NCBI GenBank assembly: GCA_021296235.1
Contig: JAGWAS010000023.1
Span: 22,999 to 72,014 of the forward strand
Direction: 5' to 3'
DNA length: 49,016 nucleotides
Source: Paracoccaceae bacterium
GTDB lineage: Bacteria > Pseudomonadota > Alphaproteobacteria > Rhodobacterales > Rhodobacteraceae
The notes below the pieces were generated by a model. It searched no databases and had not been told where the DNA came from. It worked only from the letters and a program-made list of their open reading frames with translations. Both the position numbers and the translations under genes were made by a program. Positions 1-7,837 of this stretch are shown piece by piece (position 1 is the first letter of the stretch; each line of letters starts with the position of its first letter).

Positions 1-1421
1 AAGACATTTCAAAAAGCCTGCGCCGGGACAACCCGTGGTGGGATAGTTCTTATCAGATATCAAAAAGCCCTTCGGAGAAAAAGCGCGCCTATTTCGTACC
101 CTTCGCCCAGTTGGCGCTCGACTGGACAGTGCGCCGATCCACCATCCTGATGGGACAGCGACGTATCGGCAAAACAGTCATGCTGCACCAGATGATCCAA
201 CAGGCTATCATGGATGGCTTCGAGGGGCAGAACATCCTCTTCGTCTCTATCGATACACCGCTTTACAGCGGCATGCCATTGTCGCGACTGATCGAACTGT
301 TCGAAGAAGTCACAGAGCACGATCCGGAAGATCGCAGGATCATCGTTTTCGACGAAATCCAGTATCTCAAAGATTGGGAAGTGCATTTGAAGGTGTTGAC
401 CGATCAGTATCCAAACACCCGATTTGTTGCCTCCGGTTCCGCAGCAGCGGCGCTGCGGCTGAAAAGCCAGGAATCCGGCGCCGGCCGATTTACCGATTTC
501 CTCCTGCCTCCTTTGACCTTTGCCGAGTTTCTGGCATTTCGCGGGATTGAAGGCGAATTGATTGAGGTCGCTCCCTCCGGTTCCACTTTGCGATTTTCGA
601 CGCCAGATATCCAACGCTTGAACGATGAATTCATCAACTACCTGAACTTTGGCGGCTATCCCGAGGCGGTTCTAAATGAGAGCATACAGGCCGATGTTCA
701 ACGTTTTCTTGGCCGCGATATTATCGACAAGGTACTCTTGCGCGATTTGCCCAGCCTTTATGGCATTCAGGATATTCAGGAGCTAAATCGGCTTTTCACC
801 ACCATTGCCTATCACACAGGGCAGGAAATTAGCCTTGATGGGTTGGCGCAAAGCTCAGGTGTTGCCAAAAACACGATCACCAAATATCTGGATTATCTGA
901 CAGCGGCTTTCCTGATCGTGCGCGTTCGCCGCGTCGATGATACGGGTAAGACGTTCCAGCGGATGCGGAACTTCAAAGTGTATTTGACCAATCCATCAAT
1001 GCGTTCAGCGCTATTCGCGCAAATCTCGGACGGCGATGATGCTATGGGCGCGATGGCCGAAACGGCCATTTTTTCACAGTGGTTTCATTCTGATCTGATG
1101 AAAAACCTGCACTATGCCCGATGGAAGCAGGGTCGAACTGAATTAGAGGTTGATTTGGTGCGCGTTGATCCTGCGCGCCTCAAGCCAACATGGGCCTACG
1201 AAATTAAGTGGTCAGACCGTTATGCAACCGACAAACCGGGCGAGTTACGCGGATTGATCGAATTCGCCAAACGCAATTTTGCAGAGGGCACGCCTGCTGG
1301 CGCAACGACCAAGACAGTCGCAACTGAAAGCACCATTGACGGGATACATATCCGTCATTTTCCATGCGCTCTACATTGCTATCAAGTGGGGAAAAATGTT
1401 GCCGAAGGTCGTGCGCCTTGA
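1..1421 (+). CDS. AAA+ ATPase with DUF4143 C-terminus, 5' end outside window
   Basis: This is a predicted ATP-binding protein of the AAA_14/DUF4143 family. The reading frame is open to the left edge (codons from base 3) and carries family-like residues there (RRDNPWW, positions 21-41), so the TTG at 111 is probably not the true start and the gene begins upstream. A Walker A motif (GQRRIGKT) is encoded near 153-176 and a Walker B-like segment (IIVFDEIQ) near 340-363. A sensor-like GSA follows at about 434, and the C-terminal third has the winged-helix and nuclease-like layout of DUF4143 (ISLDGLAQSSGVAKNT, later YEIKWSD). The family is scattered among bacteria and often lies in accessory DNA; its cellular role is poorly defined. 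The neighbouring recombinase remnant fits a formerly mobile context. No partner gene is visible. Confidence 0.8.
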   Translation, partial: DISKSLRRDNPWWDSSYQISKSPSEKKRAYFVPFAQLALDWTVRRSTILMGQRRIGKTVMLHQMIQQAIMDGFEGQNILFVSIDTPLYSGMPLSRLIELFEEVTEHDPEDRRIIVFDEIQYLKDWEVHLKVLTDQYPNTRFVASGSAAAALRLKSQESGAGRFTDFLLPPLTFAEFLAFRGIEGELIEVAPSGSTLRFSTPDIQRLNDEFINYLNFGGYPEAVLNESIQADVQRFLGRDIIDKVLLRDLPSLYGIQDIQELNRLFTTIAYHTGQEISLDGLAQSSGVAKNTITKYLDYLTAAFLIVRVRRVDDTGKTFQRMRNFKVYLTNPSMRSALFAQISDGDDAMGAMAETAIFSQWFHSDLMKNLHYARWKQGRTELEVDLVRVDPARLKPTWAYEIKWSDRYATDKPGELRGLIEFAKRNFAEGTPAGATTKTVATESTIDGIHIRHFPCALHCYQVGKNVAEGRAP

Positions 1422-1492
1422 TGCTCACATACCCAAGAACATAAAACATACTCGTAAATACCCATAAACCAAGTCTCGGCGGCGGCTGTATA

Positions 1493-1867
1493 TTACTTGA
1501 TCGCCCGGCTGAGGGTGAGCTTTGACACACCAAGCGATTTTGTCATGGTGGTGATCGAACTGCTGTGTTCTTCAAGCTTTCTGGCCGCTTTGGTGATCTG
1601 CCTGTCGGTGAGCTTTCGCTGTCATCCTATGTGTTTGCCGCGCTTTCGGGCCGAAGCCATGCCCGCCTTAGTGCGCACACTGTTCTGTTCTCGCTCAAAC
1701 TCGGCAAAGACTGCAAGTTGGCCGTAGACCATGCGCCCCATGGCCGTAGTGGTGTCGATGCCCTGAGTGATGGCTTGGAATTCGACACTGCGACTGCGCA
1801 GGTCGTCGAGCAACATCAACAGTTGAACGGTTGATCGCCCGAGCCGATCCAATTTCCAGACCACTAG
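1493..1867 (-). pseudogene. Serine recombinase (resolvase/invertase) remnant
   Basis: Read on the minus strand, this encodes the end of the catalytic domain (VVWKLDRLGRS), the long linking helix (AEFEREQNSVRTKAGMASARKRG) and a C-terminal helix-turn-helix (KLTDRQITKAARK...MTKSLGVSKLTLSRAIK). Two defects are visible. The N-terminal half with the catalytic serine (usual form YARVS) is absent, because homology stops at about 1867. An in-frame TGA at 1622-1624 also interrupts the link between the catalytic part and the HTH: the frame reads I-G-stop-Q-R-K-L-T, where an Arg codon is expected. A single C-to-T change from CGA, or A-to-T from AGA, would explain it. It is a dead remnant of a Tn3-type resolvase or DNA invertase. 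Confidence 0.85.
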
Positions 1868-2012
1868 GAACTTGTTGGATTTGACTGTCGATCGCGGTTC
1901 GCCAATGCCAATTGACCCACCACCAATGTGCCGACCTCAAACAGGATGACTTCAACAGCGAATGTCAGTATTTCGACAAACTCCTAGGCGTCCAGTTGAT
2001 TCAGGAGACGGC

Positions 2013-3176
2013 ATGAATTTCGACGAGATCATTGAGAGGCGCAACACCCACAGCAGCAAATGGGACATGATGGAAAAACTCTTCGGTGTTCCAGCCGAGG
2101 AGGGCATTGCCATGTGGGTTGCCGACATGGATTTCAGGCCACCTCATGCAGCGCGTCAGGCGCTCGAAAGGATGCTCGACATCGGCATCTTCGGCTATTA
2201 CGGCGACGACCGTTCTTACCACGACGCGATTTGTTGGTGGATGCGCTCAAGGCACGGATGGGATGTCCAGCCTGAGTGGATATTCTCCACTCATGGACTC
2301 GTCAACGGCACTGCATTGTGCATCGACACGTTTTCCGAACCTGGTGACGACATTGTGCTGTTTGCTCCCGTCTATCATGCATTCGCAAGGGTGATCGGGG
2401 CGTCCGGTCGCGGCATCGCCGAATGCCGGCTTGCGGTCGACGGCAGCCGCTACCGCTTTGATTTTGAATCCTATTCGGCCCGGATGACGGGCCGGGAGAA
2501 AATTGCCATTCTCTGCTCTCCCCAGAATCCGGGAGGAACCGTCTGGAGGCGGGATGAATTGCGGCAGATGGCCGAATTCTGCGTGCGGCACAATCTCATC
2601 CTGATATCCGACGAAATACACAACGACTTGTTGATGCCCGGTTCGCGACACATGGTTACGCATGTCGCCGCACCGGAAATCGAAGACCGCCTGGTGGTGT
2701 TGACCGCCACCACCAAGTCGTTCAACCTTGCGGGAGCGCATACGGGAAATGTCATAATTCCGGATGGCAGGCTGAGAAAGCGGTTCGCCCGCCGGATGGA
2801 AGCGCTTGGCATATCCCCCAACAGCTTCGGCCTGTTTCTCGCAGAGGCCGTCTATTCGCCGGAGGGTGCAGCCTGGGTCGACGCGGCCATGGCCTACATA
2901 AACGAAAACAGAAAATTGTTCGATGCCTGCATGAACGAAATTGGAGTTGCGTCCATGCCGCTTGAAGCAACCTATTTGGCGTGGGTCGATTTCTCGGGAA
3001 CGGGGCTATCCGAATCGGAAATTTCCGAACGCATAAAAGGGCGCGCAAAGATTGCGGCCAACCGCGGCACAACATTCGGGAGCGGTGGAGAGAATTTTCA
3101 TCGGTTCAACCTGGCAACGCCGCGCCCGGTGCTGGAGCATGCGATTGAACGCTTGCGCGATGCCTTCGCCGATTAG
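2013..3176 (+). CDS. PatB/MalY-type PLP-dependent C-S lyase
   Basis: This 387-residue fold-type I aminotransferase-like enzyme belongs to the MalY/PatB family, which cleaves cystathionine or cysteine conjugates by beta-elimination to give a thiol, pyruvate and ammonia. It should be cytoplasmic. The PLP site is visible: SDEIHNDLL (the Asp that contacts the pyridine nitrogen), TATTKSFNLAG (the Schiff-base Lys) and a C-terminal RFNLATPR segment that holds the substrate carboxylate. The start is set at the ATG at 2013 (MNFDEIIERR), which has AGGAG at 2003-2007; the frame is open further upstream to 1962, but that stretch shows no homology. Length is normal for the family. It precedes accA by 160 bases. 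Whether it acts in methionine synthesis or in thiol detoxification cannot be told from sequence. Confidence 0.85.
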   Translation: MNFDEIIERRNTHSSKWDMMEKLFGVPAEEGIAMWVADMDFRPPHAARQALERMLDIGIFGYYGDDRSYHDAICWWMRSRHGWDVQPEWIFSTHGLVNGTALCIDTFSEPGDDIVLFAPVYHAFARVIGASGRGIAECRLAVDGSRYRFDFESYSARMTGREKIAILCSPQNPGGTVWRRDELRQMAEFCVRHNLILISDEIHNDLLMPGSRHMVTHVAAPEIEDRLVVLTATTKSFNLAGAHTGNVIIPDGRLRKRFARRMEALGISPNSFGLFLAEAVYSPEGAAWVDAAMAYINENRKLFDACMNEIGVASMPLEATYLAWVDFSGTGLSESEISERIKGRAKIAANRGTTFGSGGENFHRFNLATPRPVLEHAIERLRDAFAD

Positions 3177-3238
3177 GCAGGCGGATCACCAATTTGATGT
3201 GGTCCGGATGAACGGCACCGAAGAAGCTGCGGCGGTTT

Positions 3239-3266
3239 TTGAGTTTCCGCTCGTGCTCTGTATAAG
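3239..3266 (+). promoter_or_regulatory. Candidate sigma70 promoter for accA
   Basis: TTGAGT at 3239-3244 and TATAAG at 3261-3266 are separated by 16 bases, close to the housekeeping consensus. They lie 70 bases upstream of the accA ATG in the patB-accA gap. This is a pattern match only. Confidence 0.45.
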
Positions 3267-3336
3267 TGCCCAGAACCGGCTCAGGGAACCGCATCCGTCA
3301 TGCCGTGCCCTGCGCCGTTAGCCGTAAACAGGAGCC

Positions 3337-4296
3337 ATGTTGCAACAATACCTTGATTTCGAAAAGGAACTTGCCGAAATCGAAAGCGAGGCCGATCAGC
3401 TTCGCGCGATCGAGAGTTCCGAGCGCAAAGATGAGACCGCGAAAAAGATCAAATCGCTGGACCGCAAGGCGACTTCACTCATCAAAAAACTCTATGGCAA
3501 AATGCAGCCTTGGCAGAAATGCCTGGTTGCACGGCACCCGAGTCGTCCGCGATGCCGCGATTACCTCATCAACCTCTTTACCGATCGGGTCCATCTTGCC
3601 GGTGATCGCGGCTTTTCCGACGACAGTGCCGTTACCGGATGCCTTGCCCGGCTGAATGGACAGGCGGTTGTGGTCATCGGCAATGAAAAGGGCCACGACA
3701 CCAAGTCAAGGATCGAGCACAATTTCGGCATGGCGCGCCCCGAGGGATACAGAAAGGCAATTCGTCTGATGGATCTCGCCGACCGTTTCGGATTGCCAGT
3801 CATAACGATTGTCGACACACCCGGAGCGTATCCGGGAATGGGTGCGGAAGAGCGCGGGCAAGCGGAAGCCATTGCACGTTCGACCGAACGTTGCCTCATG
3901 CTGAAGGTTCCAATCATCTCGGTCATAATCGGCGAAGGTGGCTCAGGCGGAGCGGTCGCACTGGCATCGGCCGACCGAACCGCCATGCTTGAGCATTCGA
4001 TATACTCCGTCATCAGTCCGGAGGGATGTGCTTCGATCCTCTGGAAGAACTCGGAGAAAATGCGGGAGGCCGCGGAAGCATTGCGCCTTACCGCACAGGA
4101 CCTGCACACCCTCGGCGTGATCGACCAGATCGTTGACGAACCGGTGGGCGGTGCGCATCGACACCCCAAGGCAGCCATCGCTTCGGTCGGAAGAACGCTC
4201 GAGGCGATGCTGAGCGATGTTTCGGCTCTTGCGCCCGGCAAACGGCTCAAGGCACGTCACGACAAGTTTCTTGCCATGGGTGCTACGGAAGGCTGA
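3337..4296 (+). CDS. accA: Acetyl-CoA carboxylase carboxyltransferase subunit alpha
   Basis: AccA pairs with AccD to transfer the carboxyl group from biotin-BCCP to acetyl-CoA, giving malonyl-CoA for fatty acid synthesis. The 319-residue length is normal. The N-terminal helix ([17 protein letters not shown]) and the crotonase-like core are clear: GDRGFSDD, the [10 protein letters not shown] segment, [15 protein letters not shown] and GEGGSGGA, followed by [14 protein letters not shown]. The start is the ATG at 3337 with an AGGAG a few bases upstream. A promoter-like pair lies at 3239-3266. The convergent plsC gene ends nine bases after the accA stop, so the two lipid genes face each other tail to tail. 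Confidence 0.97.
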   Translation: MLQQYLDFEKELAEIESEADQLRAIESSERKDETAKKIKSLDRKATSLIKKLYGKMQPWQKCLVARHPSRPRCRDYLINLFTDRVHLAGDRGFSDDSAVTGCLARLNGQAVVVIGNEKGHDTKSRIEHNFGMARPEGYRKAIRLMDLADRFGLPVITIVDTPGAYPGMGAEERGQAEAIARSTERCLMLKVPIISVIIGEGGSGGAVALASADRTAMLEHSIYSVISPEGCASILWKNSEKMREAAEALRLTAQDLHTLGVIDQIVDEPVGGAHRHPKAAIASVGRTLEAMLSDVSALAPGKRLKARHDKFLAMGATEG

Positions 4297-4304
4297 GACC
4301 CGCC

Positions 4305-5060
4305 TCACACCTTCGGTTCAGGCAGTTCCCCTCCAAAGCCCGCCTCACGCATCAGCCTGTTTGAGGCGGTCTCAATGTTTCGTTCCATGAGATGGCGGAA
4401 CCTCGCCTGGGGCAGTCCTTCCGGCAACGGATCCAGGAACTCGACGATGGCCATTCCCGGCTTGCGCATGATGCCGTGCCGTGGCCAGAACACACCAACA
4501 TTGGTTGCCGCAGGAACGCATGCCATATCCATCGTCTCATAGAGGATTGATGCGCCGACCTTGTATGGCAGATGGACACCCGGTGCCACACGTGTCCCCT
4601 GCGGATAGATGACAAGTTGTCCATCCGCAAACTCCCCGTCCCTGGTTCCCTCCAGCATCTGCCCCACCGCAAGCCGGCCTTTACTCCGGTCAATGGATAT
4701 GCAGCCGATCCGACGCGCAAACAACCCGATTATCGGCATGTGTCGCAACTGCTGCTTCATCACGAAGCGCGGACGTTCAATGACACTGCAGATCAGCAAT
4801 ATGTCAAAAAAGGACTGGTGCTTGGCACAAATGAGCACCCTTCCGACTGGCACTTTGCCCCTTATTTCCGAATCCAGGCCTATCATCGCCGATGCGCTGA
4901 ACCGGACCCAGCGGCAATACGCCCTAATCCCCGAATATGCCCAGTGCCGGCGATACAAGGCCAGCGGAGCATAGAAGGCAGCCATGCATGCCATGACGAA
5001 ATACATCTGCAGAACAAACAGGAGTGAGCGCAACCACTGCATTGTTTCGGATGCCGCCAT
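4305..5060 (-). CDS. plsC: 1-acyl-sn-glycerol-3-phosphate acyltransferase
   Basis: This is a 251-residue PlsC-family membrane enzyme that acylates lysophosphatidic acid to phosphatidic acid. An N-terminal hydrophobic segment (LLFVLQMYFVMACMAAFYAPL) anchors it. The HX4D catalytic motif is present as KHQSFFD. The second motif, usually FPEGTR, reads YPQGTR here, with Gln in place of Glu. A further conserved Pro block (MACVPAATNVG) follows. It is the last gene of a minus-strand run, 30 bases downstream of an M24 peptidase gene, and converges with accA. Three in-frame ATGs lie near the start; 5060 is the longest, and no strong ribosome binding site distinguishes them. Confidence 0.9.
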   Translation of the reverse strand: MAASETMQWLRSLLFVLQMYFVMACMAAFYAPLALYRRHWAYSGIRAYCRWVRFSASAMIGLDSEIRGKVPVGRVLICAKHQSFFDILLICSVIERPRFVMKQQLRHMPIIGLFARRIGCISIDRSKGRLAVGQMLEGTRDGEFADGQLVIYPQGTRVAPGVHLPYKVGASILYETMDMACVPAATNVGVFWPRHGIMRKPGMAIVEFLDPLPEGLPQARFRHLMERNIETASNRLMREAGFGGELPEPKV

Positions 5061-5090
5061 ACGTTCATGAACCCGGGAAGGTTCGAGAAG

Positions 5091-6203
5091 TCACCCAAGA
5101 ACTCTGATCTGACGGTCAAATCCGGTTAGGGATTTGGAACCGGATTCCTCAATCAGCACGTCATCCTCAATGCGTACCCCCACATCGCCAGCACCGTAGA
5201 GTCCAGGTTCGATCGTAACAACTGCACCGGCGACAAGCGGCTCCCGGTTTCCGATCATGATCTGCGGCGCCTCGTGAACATCAAGTCCCAAGCCATGGCC
5301 CGTCTTGTGCACAATCATGTCGGCGAATGGTGAATCCAGCAGGACACTCGTGACAATCGTATCCAATTCGTGCGCCGTCATGTTTGAAGTTGCAACATTC
5401 CGGCCTCTTTCGTTGGCGCTCTTGACGGTGTCATACACGGCTGCATGCCGATCGGATACATGGCCAACAAAGAATGTCCGCGTTATGTCGGCGTTGTATC
5501 CTTGGATCTGTGCCCCAAAATCAAACAGCAAGGCATCTCCCGATTGCAGTTCAGACCCATCGGGCACGCCATGAGGATTCGCCGCCTTGGCTCCGGAAAG
5601 CACGATCGGTTCGAACGCATATCCGTCAGCTCCATTCTCCAGCATTCGGCTCTTGAGCAGGTTCTGCACCTGCTTTTCGGTCATTCCGGCCCGAACTTCC
5701 TCAATCGTTTCTGACAATGCGGTTTCGCTGATGTCGATCGCCCTCTGCAGGCTTGTGATTTCCGAGGCATCCTTGGAAATTCTCAGACCAGCGAGTGTGG
5801 AATCGGCATCTCTCACTCCATCGCGGGCGAAGTGCCGACAAAGAGCCTGAAACTCGAATACGCGCATTCGGCCGCCCTCGACACCGATTGCCATGCCTTT
5901 CAATTCCGCGCCGGCAGCGGCAAACGCTTCCTCAAATCCGTCACTGTCGTTCCAGAAAAATGTTGGTGCATCCGGAAAGGATTGCGACCATTTCAGCCGC
6001 TCCAGTTCCGGAATGATGGCAACAACATCGGCCGATTTCGTAACAAAAAGGACAGTTGGCCTCTCCATGAGATGGAAAGCTTCGCCCGTAAGATAATAGA
6101 AATTGGGGCCTGGAACGAACGCCGCGGCATCAAGGCCTGCCTGCGCAATAAGTGCTGCTGCATGTGAGCGGCGATTTGAATGCAATTTGGCCATTTCAGT
6201 CAT
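5091..6203 (-). CDS. M24 family Xaa-Pro aminopeptidase-type metallopeptidase
   Basis: This 370-residue pita-bread protein has a creatinase-like N-domain (about 10-145) and an M24 catalytic domain (about 150-360). All five dinuclear-metal ligands of aminopeptidase P/prolidase enzymes are present in the expected order: D228 (LLFDFGAQ), D239 (NADITRTF), H303 (TGHGLG), E332 (TIEPGLY) and E346 (VRIEDDV). It should release N-terminal residues before proline or split Xaa-Pro dipeptides in the cytoplasm. The chosen start is the ATG at 6203 (MTEMAKLHSN); the frame is open to 6359, but the extra 52 residues do not look like the family. ATG 6194 is an alternative. It lies downstream of a second, divergent M24 gene, with a 317-base gap between them. 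Confidence 0.87.
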   Translation of the reverse strand: MTEMAKLHSNRRSHAAALIAQAGLDAAAFVPGPNFYYLTGEAFHLMERPTVLFVTKSADVVAIIPELERLKWSQSFPDAPTFFWNDSDGFEEAFAAAGAELKGMAIGVEGGRMRVFEFQALCRHFARDGVRDADSTLAGLRISKDASEITSLQRAIDISETALSETIEEVRAGMTEKQVQNLLKSRMLENGADGYAFEPIVLSGAKAANPHGVPDGSELQSGDALLFDFGAQIQGYNADITRTFFVGHVSDRHAAVYDTVKSANERGRNVATSNMTAHELDTIVTSVLLDSPFADMIVHKTGHGLGLDVHEAPQIMIGNREPLVAGAVVTIEPGLYGAGDVGVRIEDDVLIEESGSKSLTGFDRQIRVLG

Positions 6204-6520
6204 CCCGCAAATCTCAATGGAAGGTTGCGCCCAAATTATATCCCAACTGAGCTTGAGAGGAATGCCTGACGAACGCAAGATCGGAACAGGCGATGCCGAC
6301 AGCGTAAGCTGATGCACGCCCGATCTGCCTTGCGCAACCGCTGCGGCGATGCAGGTCAATCACTTCACCGATGCCCATATTGCCTCCCGTGCCGCATGCA
6401 CAGATTGCTGCGATACCCGATACTTGGTTTTGGTTTCAAGGATCCTGCTGAAAATCCCGTGCGGGAGAGTGTTGACGGCCAGCAGGAACCACCTCGGCCA
6501 ACTTGGCCGATAGCGGGGTT
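6204..6520. other. 317-base gap between the two M24 genes
   Basis: No convincing gene is visible. Short open frames on the plus strand overlap the coding strands of the neighbours and lack start signals or homology. The gap could hold a separate promoter for the downstream M24-plsC pair, but no clear -35/-10 pair was found. Confidence 0.4.
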
Positions 6521-7837
6521 TCAATAGCGATTTGCAATCGGCAGGTCCTTTGCAGGAAACAGCGTTATGACTTCACAGCCCTTGTCTGTAACAACCACTT
6601 CCTCCTCAATCCGTGCAGCTGAATATCCGTCCTCCGCAGGACAGTAGGTCTCAAGTGCAAACACCATGCCAGTCTTAATTTCCATGGGGTTCTCCAAGGA
6701 ACAGACCCGGCTGATGATGGGCCGCTCATGCAGGGCAAGCCCCAGCCCATGCCCAAATTGAAGACCAAATGCCGACATCTCATCCGGAAAGCCGAACTCC
6801 TCCGCAGTCGGCCAGACCCCAGCGACCTGATCAGTGCCGACACCGGGCCTGATCAGGTCAATTGCGGCATCCAACCACTCCCTGCATTTGACGTAGGCGT
6901 CCACTTGCACAGCGGTTGCCATGCCGACATTGAATGTTCGGTAGTAGCAGGTGCGGTATCCCTGGTAGCTCTGGAGGATATCAAAGAACGCCTGGTCTCC
7001 CGGACGCAGGTAACGGTCGGTGAAGTTGTGCGGATGCGGATTGCAGCGTTCGCCGGAAATGGCATTGATCGCCTCCACATCGTCCGAACCCATCGAGTAC
7101 AGCATCCGGTTGGCCTCGGCCACGATGTCGTTTTCCCGAACTCCCGGTTTCAACTCCTCATGAATCATGTGATAGACACCATCCACCATTGCAGCGGCTT
7201 GATTGAGAAGATGAATTTCATCGAAATTCTTGATTTCCCGGGCGCTTAGCATGATCTGCTGGCCGTCAACGACATTCAGCCCCGCCTGCTGCAATTCAAA
7301 GAACATTGCCGTTTCTGCATAGTCAACGCCAACCGGCATGCCTTCCACGCCTGCAGTCTTGATGAGATCCGCAATTTCGGCAGCATGGCGCTTCATCAGT
7401 CCAAATGAAGGCGGAATCGTGCCGCGCATGCCAACGACTCCGGCCCTGCAATGATCCGGCAGCAGCCACCCGCAATACTCCCTGTGATGCACTGCGGCGG
7501 ATCCAAAATCCCAAACCCAAGGATCCGCATCTCCCGCAAGGAGCGCAAACCGGCACATCTTGTCGCGCTCCCATTCACCGATCTTGGTTCCGGTTACATA
7601 GCGGATGTTGTTGACGTCGAAGAGCAGCAGTGCACCGCAGCCCGACTGTTTCAATGCATCGCGCGCTCGGGCAAGCCGATAGCGGCGCAGCCGGTCATGG
7701 TTCACACGAGATTCGAAATCAACTGCGGTGTGTCCAAGCGCAGGGATTCTTCGATCCCAACGCCAGTTCGGATCTGTATCGGTGGTTTTGACAGAGTTTG
7801 GCAAGATATCCTCACAGTTTTGGTGGGTGCAGATCAA
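6521..7837 (-). CDS. Atypical M24-family hydrolase (DddP/creatinase-like)
   Basis: This 438-residue protein has the M24 two-domain layout but an altered metal site. The HGLG histidine (H363) and the two glutamates (E396 in FALETY, E411 in the IEEE run) are present. At the first Asp position it has FFDILQS (D286). Where peptidases carry the second Asp eleven residues on, it has Cys297 (GYRTCYYRTF). Other M24 branches with changed ligands include non-peptidases such as creatinase and the DMSP lyase DddP, so a reaction other than peptide hydrolysis is likely; the substrate is unknown. Its start, TTG at 7837, overlaps the stop of the upstream regulator gene as TTGA, suggesting translational coupling. 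It is co-oriented with a sugar-type importer, so it probably acts on the imported compound. Confidence 0.75.
   Translation of the reverse strand: MICTHQNCEDILPNSVKTTDTDPNWRWDRRIPALGHTAVDFESRVNHDRLRRYRLARARDALKQSGCGALLLFDVNNIRYVTGTKIGEWERDKMCRFALLAGDADPWVWDFGSAAVHHREYCGWLLPDHCRAGVVGMRGTIPPSFGLMKRHAAEIADLIKTAGVEGMPVGVDYAETAMFFELQQAGLNVVDGQQIMLSAREIKNFDEIHLLNQAAAMVDGVYHMIHEELKPGVRENDIVAEANRMLYSMGSDDVEAINAISGERCNPHPHNFTDRYLRPGDQAFFDILQSYQGYRTCYYRTFNVGMATAVQVDAYVKCREWLDAAIDLIRPGVGTDQVAGVWPTAEEFGFPDEMSAFGLQFGHGLGLALHERPIISRVCSLENPMEIKTGMVFALETYCPAEDGYSAARIEEEVVVTDKGCEVITLFPAKDLPIANRY

Noticed and set aside
6521..7837. Naming the atypical M24 enzyme DddP (DMSP lyase)
   Set aside because: The general M24 layout fits, but metal and catalytic positions could not be matched with confidence, so no gene symbol was given.
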